Part shown: positions 17,512-27,431 of the stretch, piece after piece
Layout of the letters: the number at the start of each line of letters is the position of its first letter
Numbering within the stretch: position 1 is the first letter of the stretch
Assembly: GCA_002293045.1 (NCBI GenBank)
Contig: DBCM01000014.1
Location: 8,410-72,409 of the forward strand
Direction of reading: 5' to 3'
DNA from: Flavobacteriales bacterium UBA958
Lineage (GTDB): Bacteria > Bacteroidota > Bacteroidia > Flavobacteriales_D > Crocinitomicaceae
DNA: 64,000 nucleotides
Position numbers and translations under genes: made by a program
Notes under the pieces: generated by a model
The model's input: the letters and a program-made list of their open reading frames with translations, nothing else
What the model was told of the DNA's origin: nothing
Database searches by the model: none

Positions 17512-18820
17512 GATTTTTGTACTGGACACCTCGGTCTTAATTCACGATCATCACGCCATAATAAATTTCAAACAACATGACGTTGCTATACCCATCACGG
17601 TGTTGGAAGAATTAGATAAATTCAAATTGGGAAATGACACCAAGAATTTTTCCGCACGAGAAGTAATTCGCTTTATTGATAAACTCGTGGGAAATGAGCG
17701 TCTAAGCAATTGGATTGACATTGAAAAATCCTTAGGAAAATTCAAAATCATCATGGACCAGGATCCGAAAATCCTTAATGCTGAAAAAGTATATGCCTCA
17801 TCAAAAAACGATCACAAAATCATCAATGCTGCGCTTATTTTACAGGAAGAATTCCCTACACGCAACGTGATTCTTGTTACTAAAGACATTAACCTCCGCA
17901 TAAAAGCAAAAGCCTTAGGGGTTGCTGCAGAAGATTATGAAACGGGTAAGGTGTATGAGCTAAAAAATGAATTAGCGCCTGACTACATTATTGACCACGT
18001 AGATAGCGACTTAATCCGGGAAGTGTTTACCCGAGGAACCTGCGAAGAAAAAGGGGTTCTTGGTGAGCTTAAGCGAACCAATGGCTACTATATATTGAAA
18101 AATGGAAAAACATCCTCCTTGGTTTATTACAACCAAACCTCGGGAATGCTTGAGCGTATAGAAAAGGAATTTGTGTACGGGATTAAACCAAAAAATGCAG
18201 AACAAGCCTTTGCGTTGCATGCGCTCACGAATCCTGATATTAAGTTGGTTGCGCTACAAGGGGTTGCTGGTACTGGTAAAACCCTACTCGCCCTGGCCGC
18301 TGCCTTAGAACAAGAAAAAAAATTCAACCAAATTATTTTAGCTCGGCCCATCGTTCCTTTATCGAATAAAGAAATTGGATTTCTACCGGGAGATGCCAAC
18401 GATAAGATTAGTCCTTACATGGAGCCCTTGTGGGATAATTTAAAGTTCATAAAAGCGCAGTATGGCGAACATGAAAAAAAGCACAAGGCGATCAGTGAAA
18501 TGGAAGAAAACAAAAAAATTGTGATTACTCCGCTCGCGTTTATTCGAGGGAGAAGCTTTTCGAACATCATGTTCATCATTGACGAAGCGCAAAATTTAAC
18601 GCCCCACGAAATTAAAACGATCATTACTCGTGCTGGTGAGAACACTAAAATTGTTTTCACGGGAGATGTGCATCAAATTGACACGCCATACTTAGACGAA
18701 TACAGCAATGGGCTGGCCTATTTAATTCAGAAAATAAATAATCAACCCTTATTTGCACACGTAAAACTTGAAAAAGGGGAGCGCTCCGAATTAGCAAATC
18801 TTGCGAACGACCTGCTGTAA
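17495..18820 (+). CDS. PIN-domain PhoH family ATPase (PhoH2/YlaK type)
   Basis: From the ATG at 17495 the protein has 441 residues: an N-terminal PIN nuclease domain (KIFVLDTSVLIHD with aspartate 11; VTKDINLRIKA with aspartate 131) joined to a C-terminal PhoH P-loop ATPase with Walker A GVAGTGKT (256-263) and Walker B IIDEAQNLTPHEI, then FTGDVHQID. PIN-PhoH proteins are RNA helicase/ribonucleases in the mycobacterial case. The ORF extends 105 bp further upstream inside the epimerase gene, but that extension has no family similarity. It ends exactly where the convergent ftsE begins (no spacer). Confidence 0.93.
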   Translation: MKKKTKIFVLDTSVLIHDHHAIINFKQHDVAIPITVLEELDKFKLGNDTKNFSAREVIRFIDKLVGNERLSNWIDIEKSLGKFKIIMDQDPKILNAEKVYASSKNDHKIINAALILQEEFPTRNVILVTKDINLRIKAKALGVAAEDYETGKVYELKNELAPDYIIDHVDSDLIREVFTRGTCEEKGVLGELKRTNGYYILKNGKTSSLVYYNQTSGMLERIEKEFVYGIKPKNAEQAFALHALTNPDIKLVALQGVAGTGKTLLALAAALEQEKKFNQIILARPIVPLSNKEIGFLPGDANDKISPYMEPLWDNLKFIKAQYGEHEKKHKAISEMEENKKIVITPLAFIRGRSFSNIMFIIDEAQNLTPHEIKTIITRAGENTKIVFTGDVHQIDTPYLDEYSNGLAYLIQKINNQPLFAHVKLEKGERSELANLANDLL

Positions 18821-19486
18821 TTAACTACAAACCTCCTCGTTTTCTACACGCAAGGTGCGAGCAGGGAACTTTTTCACCATTTGAAGGTCGTGAGTGGCCA
18901 TTAACACGGCCGTATTCTCTTCTTTAGAAAGAGCCACCAACAAGTGCATGATTTCTTCGGAAGTTTCTTCATCTAAATTACCGGTTGGTTCATCCGCCAA
19001 GATAATTTTGGGGTCGTTTAATAAGGCGCGTGCAATGGAAACCCGTTGCTGTTCTCCCCCAGAAAGGGTATGTGGCATTTGATCTGCTTTTTGTTCTATA
19101 CCCACCAACTGCAATACACTCATGGCGCGTTTATGAATTTCCGCTTTATTGTTCCATCCGGTTGCCTTCAAAACAAAATATAAATTTTGGATTACCGTAC
19201 GGTCCATTAAGAGCTGGAAATCTTGAAAAACAATGCCTAATTTCCTTCTGAGAAACGGGATTTCTTTGGGTTTTAAGGCCTTTAAATCATACCCAGCAAT
19301 CATACCTGTTCCTTGGGTAATGGGAAGCTCACCATATAACGTTTTTAATAAGGAGCTTTTTCCACTTCCTGTTTTACCAATTAAATAAACAAACTCGGCC
19401 TCTTGAACTGATAAATTTACTTGTTTAAGAATGGTTTTATCTCCTTGAAGGATGTTCACCTCTGATAAATTAATAATTTGTTCCAC
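18821..19486 (-). CDS. ftsE: Cell division ABC transporter ATP-binding protein FtsE
   Basis: The frame is open from an ATG at 19555, but homology begins at a GTG at 19486, giving [13 protein letters not shown] and 221 residues, the usual FtsE length; the extra 23 residues look unrelated. Walker A is GKTGSGKS (37-44), followed by IVFQDFQLL (Q-loop), [16 protein letters not shown] (signature), [12 protein letters not shown] (Walker B) and TAVLMATHD (H-loop). FtsE with FtsX controls septal peptidoglycan hydrolases. Its ftsX partner lies 23 kb away at 42261 rather than adjacent. The GTG choice is inference. Confidence 0.85.
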   Translation of the reverse strand: MEQIINLSEVNILQGDKTILKQVNLSVQEAEFVYLIGKTGSGKSSLLKTLYGELPITQGTGMIAGYDLKALKPKEIPFLRRKLGIVFQDFQLLMDRTVIQNLYFVLKATGWNNKAEIHKRAMSVLQLVGIEQKADQMPHTLSGGEQQRVSIARALLNDPKIILADEPTGNLDEETSEEIMHLLVALSKEENTAVLMATHDLQMVKKFPARTLRVENEEVCS

Positions 19487-19607
19487 GTGTGATTTTTTAC
19501 AAAGATGGTATAGAGAATGAGTTAATTCACGCCACAACAAAATATCTCTTAACAAAAATGCGTGAAAAACTTTTAACCCTTTGCGAATTCAAGCGTTCTG
19601 TGCGGTA

Positions 19608-19615
19608 TATTTTTG
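19608..19615 (+). promoter_or_regulatory. Putative -7 element for the TPR/OMP operon
   Basis: TATTTTTG, exact TAnnTTTG, ends 4 nt before the ATG at 19620. A TTTG at 19580-19583 lies 24 nt upstream, slightly further than the usual 19-21 nt -33 spacing. The ORF extension that begins at 19581 would overlap this promoter, supporting ATG 19620. Confidence 0.55.
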
Positions 19616-19619
19616 TTGC

Positions 19620-22600
19620 ATGCGAAAAAGTCTCTTTTTTCTATTCTTTCTATGGGTAGGTATAAGCTCTTGCTTCTATGGGCAAGAATCAATGAACACA
19701 AGTTCCATCTATCGAGATTACCATCGGGCTTGTGAATTGTATGAAAAAAGCCAATTCACTGCTGCTCGCATTGAATTTGAAAATTTCATGAATCAACCGC
19801 TAGACCGCAACGATCCCTTTGTTATTAAAGCACATTATTACCGAGGCATGGCTGCATTGGCACTTTATAATGACGATGCCATTCCCCTGCTGAGCCAATT
19901 CAATGAAACATATCCTGAAAACCTATATAGAAACACCATCCATTTTGAAATCGGGAATTATTTTTTTCAAAAGGAGGACTACCTTGGTGCGCTGCCTTAT
20001 TATTCCTTGGTAGATGTAGCTGCCTTAGACTCCGCGAATGCTGAAATTTATTTTTTCAAAAAAGGATACAGTTGTTTTATGGAGGGCTTAGAGCAAGAGG
20101 CGATGCTTGCCTTCAAAGAAGTAAAAAATTCTACCGGACAATATGGGGCAATCAGCTTATACTATTATGCACACTTGAATTATAAACTTGGGAATTTAAA
20201 CGAAGCGAAAAACACCTTTCATGCACTAAAGCATATCCCCGAATTCACCACCATCGCCCCTTATTATATCGTTCAAATAAACCATAAACAAGGGCTTTAC
20301 GACAGTGTAATTGCCTATGCATCTACTGTGCTGGATACGGCTGAATTAGGAAACTATACCGATATTTTACACTTATTGGGGGATGCTCATTTTAAGTTGA
20401 ATCACTATAAGGAAGCATCAACGTATTTATTAGCCTACGATAAACGTGCAAAAACGACTCGGATAGACGATTATCAACTGGGGTTTGCATTAATGAATTC
20501 CGAACAACATGACCAAGCAATAACCTATTTGGAACGCGCAGCAAGGATTGATGATAGCCTTGGGCAAACCGCCATGTACCACATTGCAAATTGTTATTTA
20601 AGTGCACAAAAAATGTTGCCCGCTCGAAGTGCGTTTGAACGCGTTTCAACCATGAAATCTAACCCCTTGCTCTCAGAAGATGCCTTGTATCAATTTGCGG
20701 TAATATCATTCAAAATTGACATTAACCCCTATGACGAATCCGTGAGGGCCTTTGAAAACTATTTTACAAAATATCCCAATTCTACCCGTAAAGCAGACAT
20801 TTTTCAATATTTGGTCAATGTCTATGCTTCTACCAGTAATTATGCAAAAGCTTTGGAGTCCCTCAATAAAATCCCCAATAAAGATGCACAACTGAAAAGC
20901 GTGTATCAAACCGTAGCCTTTAATTACGGGGTTGACCTGTACCAAAAAAACCTGCTCGATTCTGCTTTTACAGTCTTTGGTTTGGTTGAAAAATACCCCA
21001 ATGAACCAGAAATTATGGCGAAAGCAAAATATTGGAGGGGAGATGTTTATTTTAAACAAGCAAAATATAAAGAGGCGATTTCAGAGTTTAAAAAATTCCT
21101 TGCTGCACCCTCGGCTAATATATTGGAAGAAAAACCCGATGCATATTACAGCATTGCTTATGCATACCTGGAACAAGAACAATTGAGCGATGCCCTCGAA
21201 TATTTCGGAATATACATTCAATCCAAACCGAACAGCGCAGAAAAGAAACTTGATGCCATGTTCCAACTTGCTGATGGCAATTATACCCAAGGGAAAGATG
21301 AACAAGCCATCCAGTACTACAAGGATATTCTATCTAAAAAAACCGCATTATCTGATCGTGCATCGTATTATCTAGCGAAATCCTATGGGTACAATAAACA
21401 AGCCCTTTTGAAAATCTCTACCCTTGAACGATTAATAGCAGATTACCCGAACTCTAAATATGTTCAAAACGCTTCGTATGAACTCGCGATGAGCTATAAG
21501 GCTCAGTCGGAATTCGAGAAGGCATTTAGTGGATTCGAAACCTATGTATTAAACTATCCAAAATCCCCAAAAGGGGTTAATTGTAGGATTGAAATGGCGG
21601 ATATCTATTATAAACAATGGAAATACCAACAAGCGGAAAGCGCATATCGATCCATCCTGCTGGAATATGGAAACAAAAAAGACATCTGTGCCGTTGCGGC
21701 CAAAGGGTTAATGGATGTCTATGTAGCCATGAAAAGTCCCGATCGAGCAGAGGAAGTAGCCAACGAATACGATTGTGCAGGGTTGTCCGCAGATGAAAAA
21801 GAAAACTTGTATTTTAATCCGGCTTTGCAAAGCTATGTGGATAGTAATTACAGCGAAGCAATTCCCAAGTTCAATCAATATCTAGCCAAATTCCCGAATG
21901 GAAAGTTTGCGCAAGATGCACACTTTTATGCCGGAAATGCCTGCTTAAGAATAAAGGACTCCCTTGCTGCCCTGCCCCACTACGAAGCATATTTGGCCGG
22001 TCCAACTGCAAGTTATTTTGAACCCGTAGCTTATAAAATTGCCACCTATTACTATGAAAAAAGGAAGTACGACGAAGCCTTAATCTATTACCTAAAATTA
22101 GAACAATACGCCGCCAAACCAAACAATATTAACGCCGCAAAAATTGGATTAATGCGCTGTTATTTTCTATTAGGAAAATACCAAGAAGCAAATACCTACG
22201 CTCAACAAGTTCGCTCAACAGGAGGACTTAATCAATCCTTGAAAATGGAAGCGGAATACGCCTTTGGAATGAGTGCCTATTATTTAGCCAAGTATACGGA
22301 TGCACAACCCGCATTGCGTTGGTTAGTTAAAAATACTGGAACGATTAAAGGCGCAGAAGCAAAATATACCTTAGCGGACATTCAATATAAAAACAACGCG
22401 CTGGATTCTACGATTATCCTGGTTAAGGAACTGCTTAAAATGAAACCCAGCTATAATTATTGGGTAGCGAAAGGCTTAATTCTTCAAACCAAAACCCATA
22501 TTGACCGCAATGAATTGTTAGAAGCAGAGCAAACCATTACCTCCGTAATTGATTTTTATCCAATTAAGGAGGACGATGGGATTCTAGAAGAAGCTCAAAC

Positions 22601-22688
22601 ACTCAAGGCTACCATTGAAGACCTGAAAAACCCTACAAAGAATCTTGAAATTGATCCTCAAAAAACCATTGAAATTAAACCGGAATAA
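19620..22688 (+). CDS. Large periplasmic/outer-membrane TPR-repeat protein
   Basis: From the ATG at 19620 the protein has 1022 residues: a signal peptide (LFFLFFLWVGISSC; a lipobox-like cysteine is possible), then almost uninterrupted tetratricopeptide repeats. Many units end in 'YP.S..' spacers, e.g. AIPLLSQFNETYPENLYRNT and AFSGFETYVLNYPKSPKG. These YP.S-type repeats resemble BamD/YbgF/Tol-Pal-linked TPR proteins. It is likely a scaffold near the outer membrane. One base separates its stop from the start of a beta-barrel-like protein, so the two probably form a pair. I cannot name the partner complex. Confidence 0.8.
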   Translation: MRKSLFFLFFLWVGISSCFYGQESMNTSSIYRDYHRACELYEKSQFTAARIEFENFMNQPLDRNDPFVIKAHYYRGMAALALYNDDAIPLLSQFNETYPENLYRNTIHFEIGNYFFQKEDYLGALPYYSLVDVAALDSANAEIYFFKKGYSCFMEGLEQEAMLAFKEVKNSTGQYGAISLYYYAHLNYKLGNLNEAKNTFHALKHIPEFTTIAPYYIVQINHKQGLYDSVIAYASTVLDTAELGNYTDILHLLGDAHFKLNHYKEASTYLLAYDKRAKTTRIDDYQLGFALMNSEQHDQAITYLERAARIDDSLGQTAMYHIANCYLSAQKMLPARSAFERVSTMKSNPLLSEDALYQFAVISFKIDINPYDESVRAFENYFTKYPNSTRKADIFQYLVNVYASTSNYAKALESLNKIPNKDAQLKSVYQTVAFNYGVDLYQKNLLDSAFTVFGLVEKYPNEPEIMAKAKYWRGDVYFKQAKYKEAISEFKKFLAAPSANILEEKPDAYYSIAYAYLEQEQLSDALEYFGIYIQSKPNSAEKKLDAMFQLADGNYTQGKDEQAIQYYKDILSKKTALSDRASYYLAKSYGYNKQALLKISTLERLIADYPNSKYVQNASYELAMSYKAQSEFEKAFSGFETYVLNYPKSPKGVNCRIEMADIYYKQWKYQQAESAYRSILLEYGNKKDICAVAAKGLMDVYVAMKSPDRAEEVANEYDCAGLSADEKENLYFNPALQSYVDSNYSEAIPKFNQYLAKFPNGKFAQDAHFYAGNACLRIKDSLAALPHYEAYLAGPTASYFEPVAYKIATYYYEKRKYDEALIYYLKLEQYAAKPNNINAAKIGLMRCYFLLGKYQEANTYAQQVRSTGGLNQSLKMEAEYAFGMSAYYLAKYTDAQPALRWLVKNTGTIKGAEAKYTLADIQYKNNALDSTIILVKELLKMKPSYNYWVAKGLILQTKTHIDRNELLEAEQTITSVIDFYPIKEDDGILEEAQTLKATIEDLKNPTKNLEIDPQKTIEIKPE

Positions 22689-22689
22689 C

Positions 22690-24408
22690 ATGAAGTATTA
22701 TTTGATCTTATTAATTTGTGGTTGGTTTCCGTGGTATTTTGCACAATCGGATGTATTTGAAACCGATGGAAAAGGAAATAGAGATATTGATCGCACCCAT
22801 CGCATTGCTTCTGCCCCTAAAATTATTGACTCCATCAAAACTTCTGCCGTACCGAACCGACCCTTACTCGGTCCCAAGTTAACGGTTAAGGTAACCACAG
22901 ACACCATTGCTGCGGCCACCATTGAAACGGAACAATTGCTTGAAAAAATTTACCCTTTTTATTTAAAACTTGGTATGGGTTCTACATTAATGCCTTTGGG
23001 CGAGTTTTATGTCAATTCTACCCGATCGAGGAGCAATTATTATGGATTACACGTGAAACACCTGAGCTTTTTTGGGGACGTTAAAAATAGAGAAAAACAA
23101 CTTATGGCTCCCGCGTCTTTCGATAACACCAGCATTCAAGGAAACTTTGAAACGTTCCAAAAATCTTTTTCACTCCAGTCGCACCTTAAATACACCAACC
23201 ATGGGTTTCATTATTATGGCTTAAATGATCCAACCATTGAAAAAGACTCCATCGCACAACGTTATCAGTTAGTGAATGTGCATGCCGCACTCGCAAGCAA
23301 CCGAGGAGATACTGGCGTTTTCAACGTGAAAACTACCCTTGATTTTAGATACACCGGCACAGACTCACCCATGGCAGACAGTTTGAAAGATTGGAAATCA
23401 AAAGAGCAAGGATTTAAATTACACGCCCTAGGAACCTATAAAACCGGCGCTTCTACCTTTTATGGCGGATTAGGCCTAAGATATAATGGGTATTCTTACG
23501 GTATTCAAGATTCTATTTTATCTTTTTCAGACAGTGGAATTGTTTACAAGAACACCATTGTGGACTTAAACCCCGGTGTAAAAAGCCTTCTGATACAAAA
23601 TAAACTCAGCATCGACGCTGGATTTAATGTCAGCATTGATGTAGCAAACCAAACCCGTGCATATTTCTTTCCGGCCATTTCGATGCAATTTGCCTTATTA
23701 AACAATCAACTCATTCCATATGCGGTCCTAAAAGGACAAGTAAAACAAGGGTCTTTGACTGGTTTCTATCAAGAAAATCAATTTGTCTTGCCAAACCTAA
23801 ACATCCAAAATGAGGTCAACCCCTACGACATTCAGTTGGGAATTAAAGGCGCTTTTTCTAAAAAATTCACCTACGGAGTTCAAGCTAATTTTATCAAAGA
23901 AAACAACAGAGCCTTTTTTGTAACCGACACCTTAATCTCTACAGGCAATAAATTCACCTTGGTATACGACTCCTTAAACCACACAAAAATTGAAGGCCAA
24001 TTTGGATATCAAGCCGGTAAGAAACTAAGCGTAGATGTTATTGCCAGATACCATTCCTATGAATTATTCAATGAGGCAAAAGCTTGGAATTTACCACAAG
24101 CAGAAATTACCGTTCAAGCAAGTTATAATTTATTCGATAAATTTCTGGTTAAGGGCGGCTTGGATATGTCATTTGGACGCTATGCAAAGGTCTATGAAGC
24201 GGGAACCAACGTTACCGCATTTAACAATCAATTTGTATACGATTTAGGAAACGTAATCGATGGAAATTTAACCCTTGAATATCGATACAACAAACGGATT
24301 TCTGGTTTTATTCAACTCAATAACATCGCTTCACAACGATACTTGAGGTTTTACAATTATCCTGTTATTCCTATTTCTGTATTTGGGGGCTTGACTATTA
24401 AGTTTTAA
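22690..24408 (+). CDS. Predicted outer-membrane beta-barrel protein
   Basis: From the ATG at 22690 the protein has 572 residues with a signal peptide (YYLILLICGWFPWYFAQ). A proline/threonine-rich N-terminal linker is followed by alternating amphipathic strands (e.g. FYGGLGLRYNGYSYGI, KLSVDVIARYHSYEL) and a C-terminus ending in aromatic SVFGGLTIKF, as in barrel proteins with a terminal phenylalanine. There is no plug domain or TonB box that I can see, so this is not an obvious TonB receptor. It starts 1 nt after the TPR gene; a TPR lipoprotein/barrel complex is likely. The specific role is unknown. The CDS also contains a near-parS sequence. Confidence 0.7.
   Translation: MKYYLILLICGWFPWYFAQSDVFETDGKGNRDIDRTHRIASAPKIIDSIKTSAVPNRPLLGPKLTVKVTTDTIAAATIETEQLLEKIYPFYLKLGMGSTLMPLGEFYVNSTRSRSNYYGLHVKHLSFFGDVKNREKQLMAPASFDNTSIQGNFETFQKSFSLQSHLKYTNHGFHYYGLNDPTIEKDSIAQRYQLVNVHAALASNRGDTGVFNVKTTLDFRYTGTDSPMADSLKDWKSKEQGFKLHALGTYKTGASTFYGGLGLRYNGYSYGIQDSILSFSDSGIVYKNTIVDLNPGVKSLLIQNKLSIDAGFNVSIDVANQTRAYFFPAISMQFALLNNQLIPYAVLKGQVKQGSLTGFYQENQFVLPNLNIQNEVNPYDIQLGIKGAFSKKFTYGVQANFIKENNRAFFVTDTLISTGNKFTLVYDSLNHTKIEGQFGYQAGKKLSVDVIARYHSYELFNEAKAWNLPQAEITVQASYNLFDKFLVKGGLDMSFGRYAKVYEAGTNVTAFNNQFVYDLGNVIDGNLTLEYRYNKRISGFIQLNNIASQRYLRFYNYPVIPISVFGGLTIKF
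23045..23060. promoter_or_regulatory. Degenerate parS-like sequence
   Basis: GATTACACGTGAAACA agrees with the parS consensus TGTTNCACGTGAAACA except at the first two bases, and is not fully palindromic. It lies 7.4 kb from the exact parS at 30408 and inside a coding region, so chance similarity is quite possible. Confidence 0.2.
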
Positions 24409-24452
24409 ACCGTTGGTTTTCAATTAGATATAATTTAATATATACTATTCAG

Positions 24453-24482
24453 TAAAGATTTGCGTTAGCTCGCAAATTTTTA
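24453..24482 (+). terminator. Hairpin before the secreted amidase: terminator or 5'-UTR structure
   Basis: A 12-bp stem (core ATTTGCG/CGCAAAT, extended by A-T pairs and one G-T) with loop TTAGCT ends in a T-rich run. It lies 45 nt after the barrel gene stop and only 3 nt before the next ATG. It could end the TPR/OMP transcript or fold in the leader of the amidase mRNA. Confidence 0.55.
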
Positions 24483-24485
24483 TTT

Positions 24486-27431
24486 ATGCCTAAACTACTT
24501 TTTATTTATCTCGCCCTATCCATGCACGTGGCCGTGTTCAGTCAGGGGCCAGTTTTTTCACCCGCCTACCAACAGCACCCAGAAATCCCTCCTGGATTTT
24601 TAGAAGCAATCTCTTATACCCACACTCGGTTTATTGACCCATCAAACGAAGAACAAATAAGCTGCTCCGGCATCCCATTGCCGTATGGAATCATGGGGGT
24701 TTATGACGATGGAAAAAATTACTTTATTGAAAACGGGAAGCGCATTGAGTCCCTAAGTGGAATCAGTATTTCAAGTCAAAAAAATAGCGTTCCTATGCAA
24801 ATAGAAGCATATGCAGCTGCTTGTGCAAACCTCATTCAAAGCTATACAGTTAACGGAGAAAACACCCCTGAATTAATCTATAACTTAATGTGGGAATTGA
24901 GTGAGATTCCAAAAGAAGGAAGCATCAACCGCTTTGCTTTTGAATGTACTGTGTTTGATGTATTTCTGTTTTTAATGGATGAATCTAATGCAGCGACCTA
25001 TGGGTTCCCTATGTATCAAATTAACCTGCAAGAATTTTTCGGTAAAACGAACTATTCCGTCCTTAGCTCCCCGCGGATTACGATCGATTCCACGGGGGTT
25101 AAAAACCATGAAAACACCCAATACCGGGCAGGAAATACACTAAAATCGCTCAACTACGGTCCTGCCTTGTGGAACGCCGCTCCTTCTTGTAATTACAGCA
25201 GCAGAAATGGCTCCCCTATTTCCGCCGTTACCATACACACCGTACAAGGAACCTACGCAGGTGCAATTTCTTGGGGGCTCAATTGCAATGCCCAGGTTTC
25301 GTATCATTATGTAGTTCGAAGTTCTGATGGACAAATAACTCAAATGGTTTTAGAAAGTAATAAAGCGTGGCATGTGGGAAATGAAAACTCCTACACCATT
25401 GGGATAGAACATGAAGGTTATGTATCGAATGCCGCATGGTATACCCAAGCGCTCTATCAATCTTCCGCGAACCTCGTGAAAGATATTACTCAAAGCGGCT
25501 ATGGCATCAACCCGAAAAGAACCTACGACGGCGCGGGTTCTACCAGCACCCAATTGCTTGGGAATTGTATCCGTATCAAAGGACATCAACATTATGCGAA
25601 TCAAAGCCATACCGATCCGGGAATACATTGGAATTGGAATAAATATTACGGATTAATAAACGACACCTACACCCCAACGATACTTACAAATCCATCCGGA
25701 ACCCTCTATGATTCAGGCGGTTCGAATGGGCCCTATGCCGCAGATGAACGCAGCATTTGGCTCATACAAGCACCCCAAGGAAGTGTCATATCTATCCAAT
25801 TTAGCGCATTTGATTTAGAATCATCCTTTGATAAATTATTCATATATAACGGGGCAACGCTTACTTCACCGCTGCTGGGAACATACACCGGAAACACCCT
25901 TCCACCAAACATTCAATCCTCAGGAAACACACTAACCCTTGAGTTTCGGTCGGATTGTGCTACGCAGCTCTCCGGATGGACGGCAACTTATCAGGTCACC
26001 AGTTTGAATGTAGACCTCACCCCACCATCGAGTTCGCTGCAGTATGCAGGAGTATGGCAAACTCAAGGGTTTACCACTTCGTTTCAAGATTCCGATGCCT
26101 CGGGTATACGTTACAAATTCTATCACCTCGCTGCTCGAGCATCCGCAACGAGTCCATTTAAATCTAACCTAACCATGGGGTTTTTTGAAGATGAATTCGA
26201 TGTAAATTCAGGGTTTTGGACCAATCAATCCGGGAGTTTTCAAGTATCCAATGGGAGCTTCTTATTGAACGATGCCTCGCAGAATAATTCAAATGCCTAT
26301 GCCCAAGTAACCCAAACGTTACAACACACATACTTATACACGTGGAAACAACGCATCACTTCGTCGAATGCCAACCAGCGCGCAGGAATGCATTTCTTTT
26401 GCAGTGATCCAACCCTACCCAATCGTGGGGACTCCTATTTTGTATACTTCAGAGAAGAAACGGATAAAGTTCAATTGTATCGAGTGATGAACGATGTGTT
26501 CACGCTGGTGAAAGAGGAATCAGCAACTATTCTCGTAAATCAATGGGACCAAGTGTATGTAACCTACAACCCACAAAGCGGCCTGATTCAGGTATATTTA
26601 AATTCGGTACACGTGTGCAGTTGGACCGACGCCAATCCACTTCAACAAGGGTCTGCTATTTCTTTGCGTTCTGGCGGGTGTACAGTAATGTTCGATGCCG
26701 TTTATGTATATAAAAACCACGCGAACAGTGCACTAATTACGGTTGGTCCCGGACAAGCGCTCTTTGAACAGAGCGATCAACAACAGGAAAGTGGAAAGAT
26801 TCGAATTATTGCCATGGATAGTGTAAACAATTGGAACGTTCCACATGAAACATTGGTTCAAGTAGATTGGACCGCACCGGTAATTAGTGATGTGAATGAT
26901 GGTCCTGTGAGCGATATTGATACAATTTTCCAACCAATACTCGAAGGAAATTGGGTGGTAAGCGATCCTCATTCTGGAGTGAATACTACATTTTTCGATA
27001 TTGGAAGCGTTCCTTTCGGGAATGATCTGGTACAAAACCAATACACGGTAAACACTTACTTCCTTCTCAACTCGATGAGTCTTACTCCCAACAACATATA
27101 TTATACCTCAATAAGCTGTGAGAACCATGCCGGACTCCAAACAACCGTGTGTTCAGATGGGCAGCAATACATCAGTGCAGCAAATATTAATCTAACAAAC
27201 CCCTTGGAGGAGATTATGTTATATCCAAATCCGATTCAGAATGGAATATTACACATTGAAAACCTATTGTTTCCTGTGGCCTTAGAGGTTTACGATCTTA
27301 ATGGAAAATTGGTGCATTCCCAAGCACTTACACACGACGAGCACGTGAACCTGTCGGTTCAAGCAGGGGTATACCTCGTAAAACTCACCGGAAATGGGTA
27401 TGAATTGATAAAACAGCTTGTATCCTATTGA
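24486..27431 (+). CDS. T9SS-secreted N-acetylmuramoyl-L-alanine amidase with CUB domain
   Basis: 981 residues with a signal peptide (LLFIYLALSMHVAVFSQ). Residues about 240-390 are an Amidase_2/PGRP domain with zinc ligands inferred as histidine 251 (VTIHTVQG), histidine 367 (IKGHQHY) and aspartate 377 (HTDPG), the same His...His-x9-Asp spacing as AmpD. A CUB domain follows (GPYAADERSIWLIQAPQG to LTLEFRSD, about 415-500), then an Ig/LamG-like region and a type A T9SS sorting domain from about LYPNPIQNGILHIEN. It should cleave muramoyl-alanine bonds outside the cell, perhaps in other bacteria. A 12-bp hairpin precedes the start; the 3' end overlaps the convergent gene by 7 bp. Confidence 0.88.
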   Translation: MPKLLFIYLALSMHVAVFSQGPVFSPAYQQHPEIPPGFLEAISYTHTRFIDPSNEEQISCSGIPLPYGIMGVYDDGKNYFIENGKRIESLSGISISSQKNSVPMQIEAYAAACANLIQSYTVNGENTPELIYNLMWELSEIPKEGSINRFAFECTVFDVFLFLMDESNAATYGFPMYQINLQEFFGKTNYSVLSSPRITIDSTGVKNHENTQYRAGNTLKSLNYGPALWNAAPSCNYSSRNGSPISAVTIHTVQGTYAGAISWGLNCNAQVSYHYVVRSSDGQITQMVLESNKAWHVGNENSYTIGIEHEGYVSNAAWYTQALYQSSANLVKDITQSGYGINPKRTYDGAGSTSTQLLGNCIRIKGHQHYANQSHTDPGIHWNWNKYYGLINDTYTPTILTNPSGTLYDSGGSNGPYAADERSIWLIQAPQGSVISIQFSAFDLESSFDKLFIYNGATLTSPLLGTYTGNTLPPNIQSSGNTLTLEFRSDCATQLSGWTATYQVTSLNVDLTPPSSSLQYAGVWQTQGFTTSFQDSDASGIRYKFYHLAARASATSPFKSNLTMGFFEDEFDVNSGFWTNQSGSFQVSNGSFLLNDASQNNSNAYAQVTQTLQHTYLYTWKQRITSSNANQRAGMHFFCSDPTLPNRGDSYFVYFREETDKVQLYRVMNDVFTLVKEESATILVNQWDQVYVTYNPQSGLIQVYLNSVHVCSWTDANPLQQGSAISLRSGGCTVMFDAVYVYKNHANSALITVGPGQALFEQSDQQQESGKIRIIAMDSVNNWNVPHETLVQVDWTAPVISDVNDGPVSDIDTIFQPILEGNWVVSDPHSGVNTTFFDIGSVPFGNDLVQNQYTVNTYFLLNSMSLTPNNIYYTSISCENHAGLQTTVCSDGQQYISAANINLTNPLEEIMLYPNPIQNGILHIENLLFPVALEVYDLNGKLVHSQALTHDEHVNLSVQAGVYLVKLTGNGYELIKQLVSY

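Noticed and set aside
19479..19494. TGTTCCACGTGTGATT, parS-like left half
   Set aside because: The right half does not match; only about 12 of 16 positions agree.
19487..19555. N-terminal extension of FtsE from the ATG at 19555
   Set aside because: The 23 extra residues do not resemble FtsE, and the GTG at 19486 gives a standard N-terminus.
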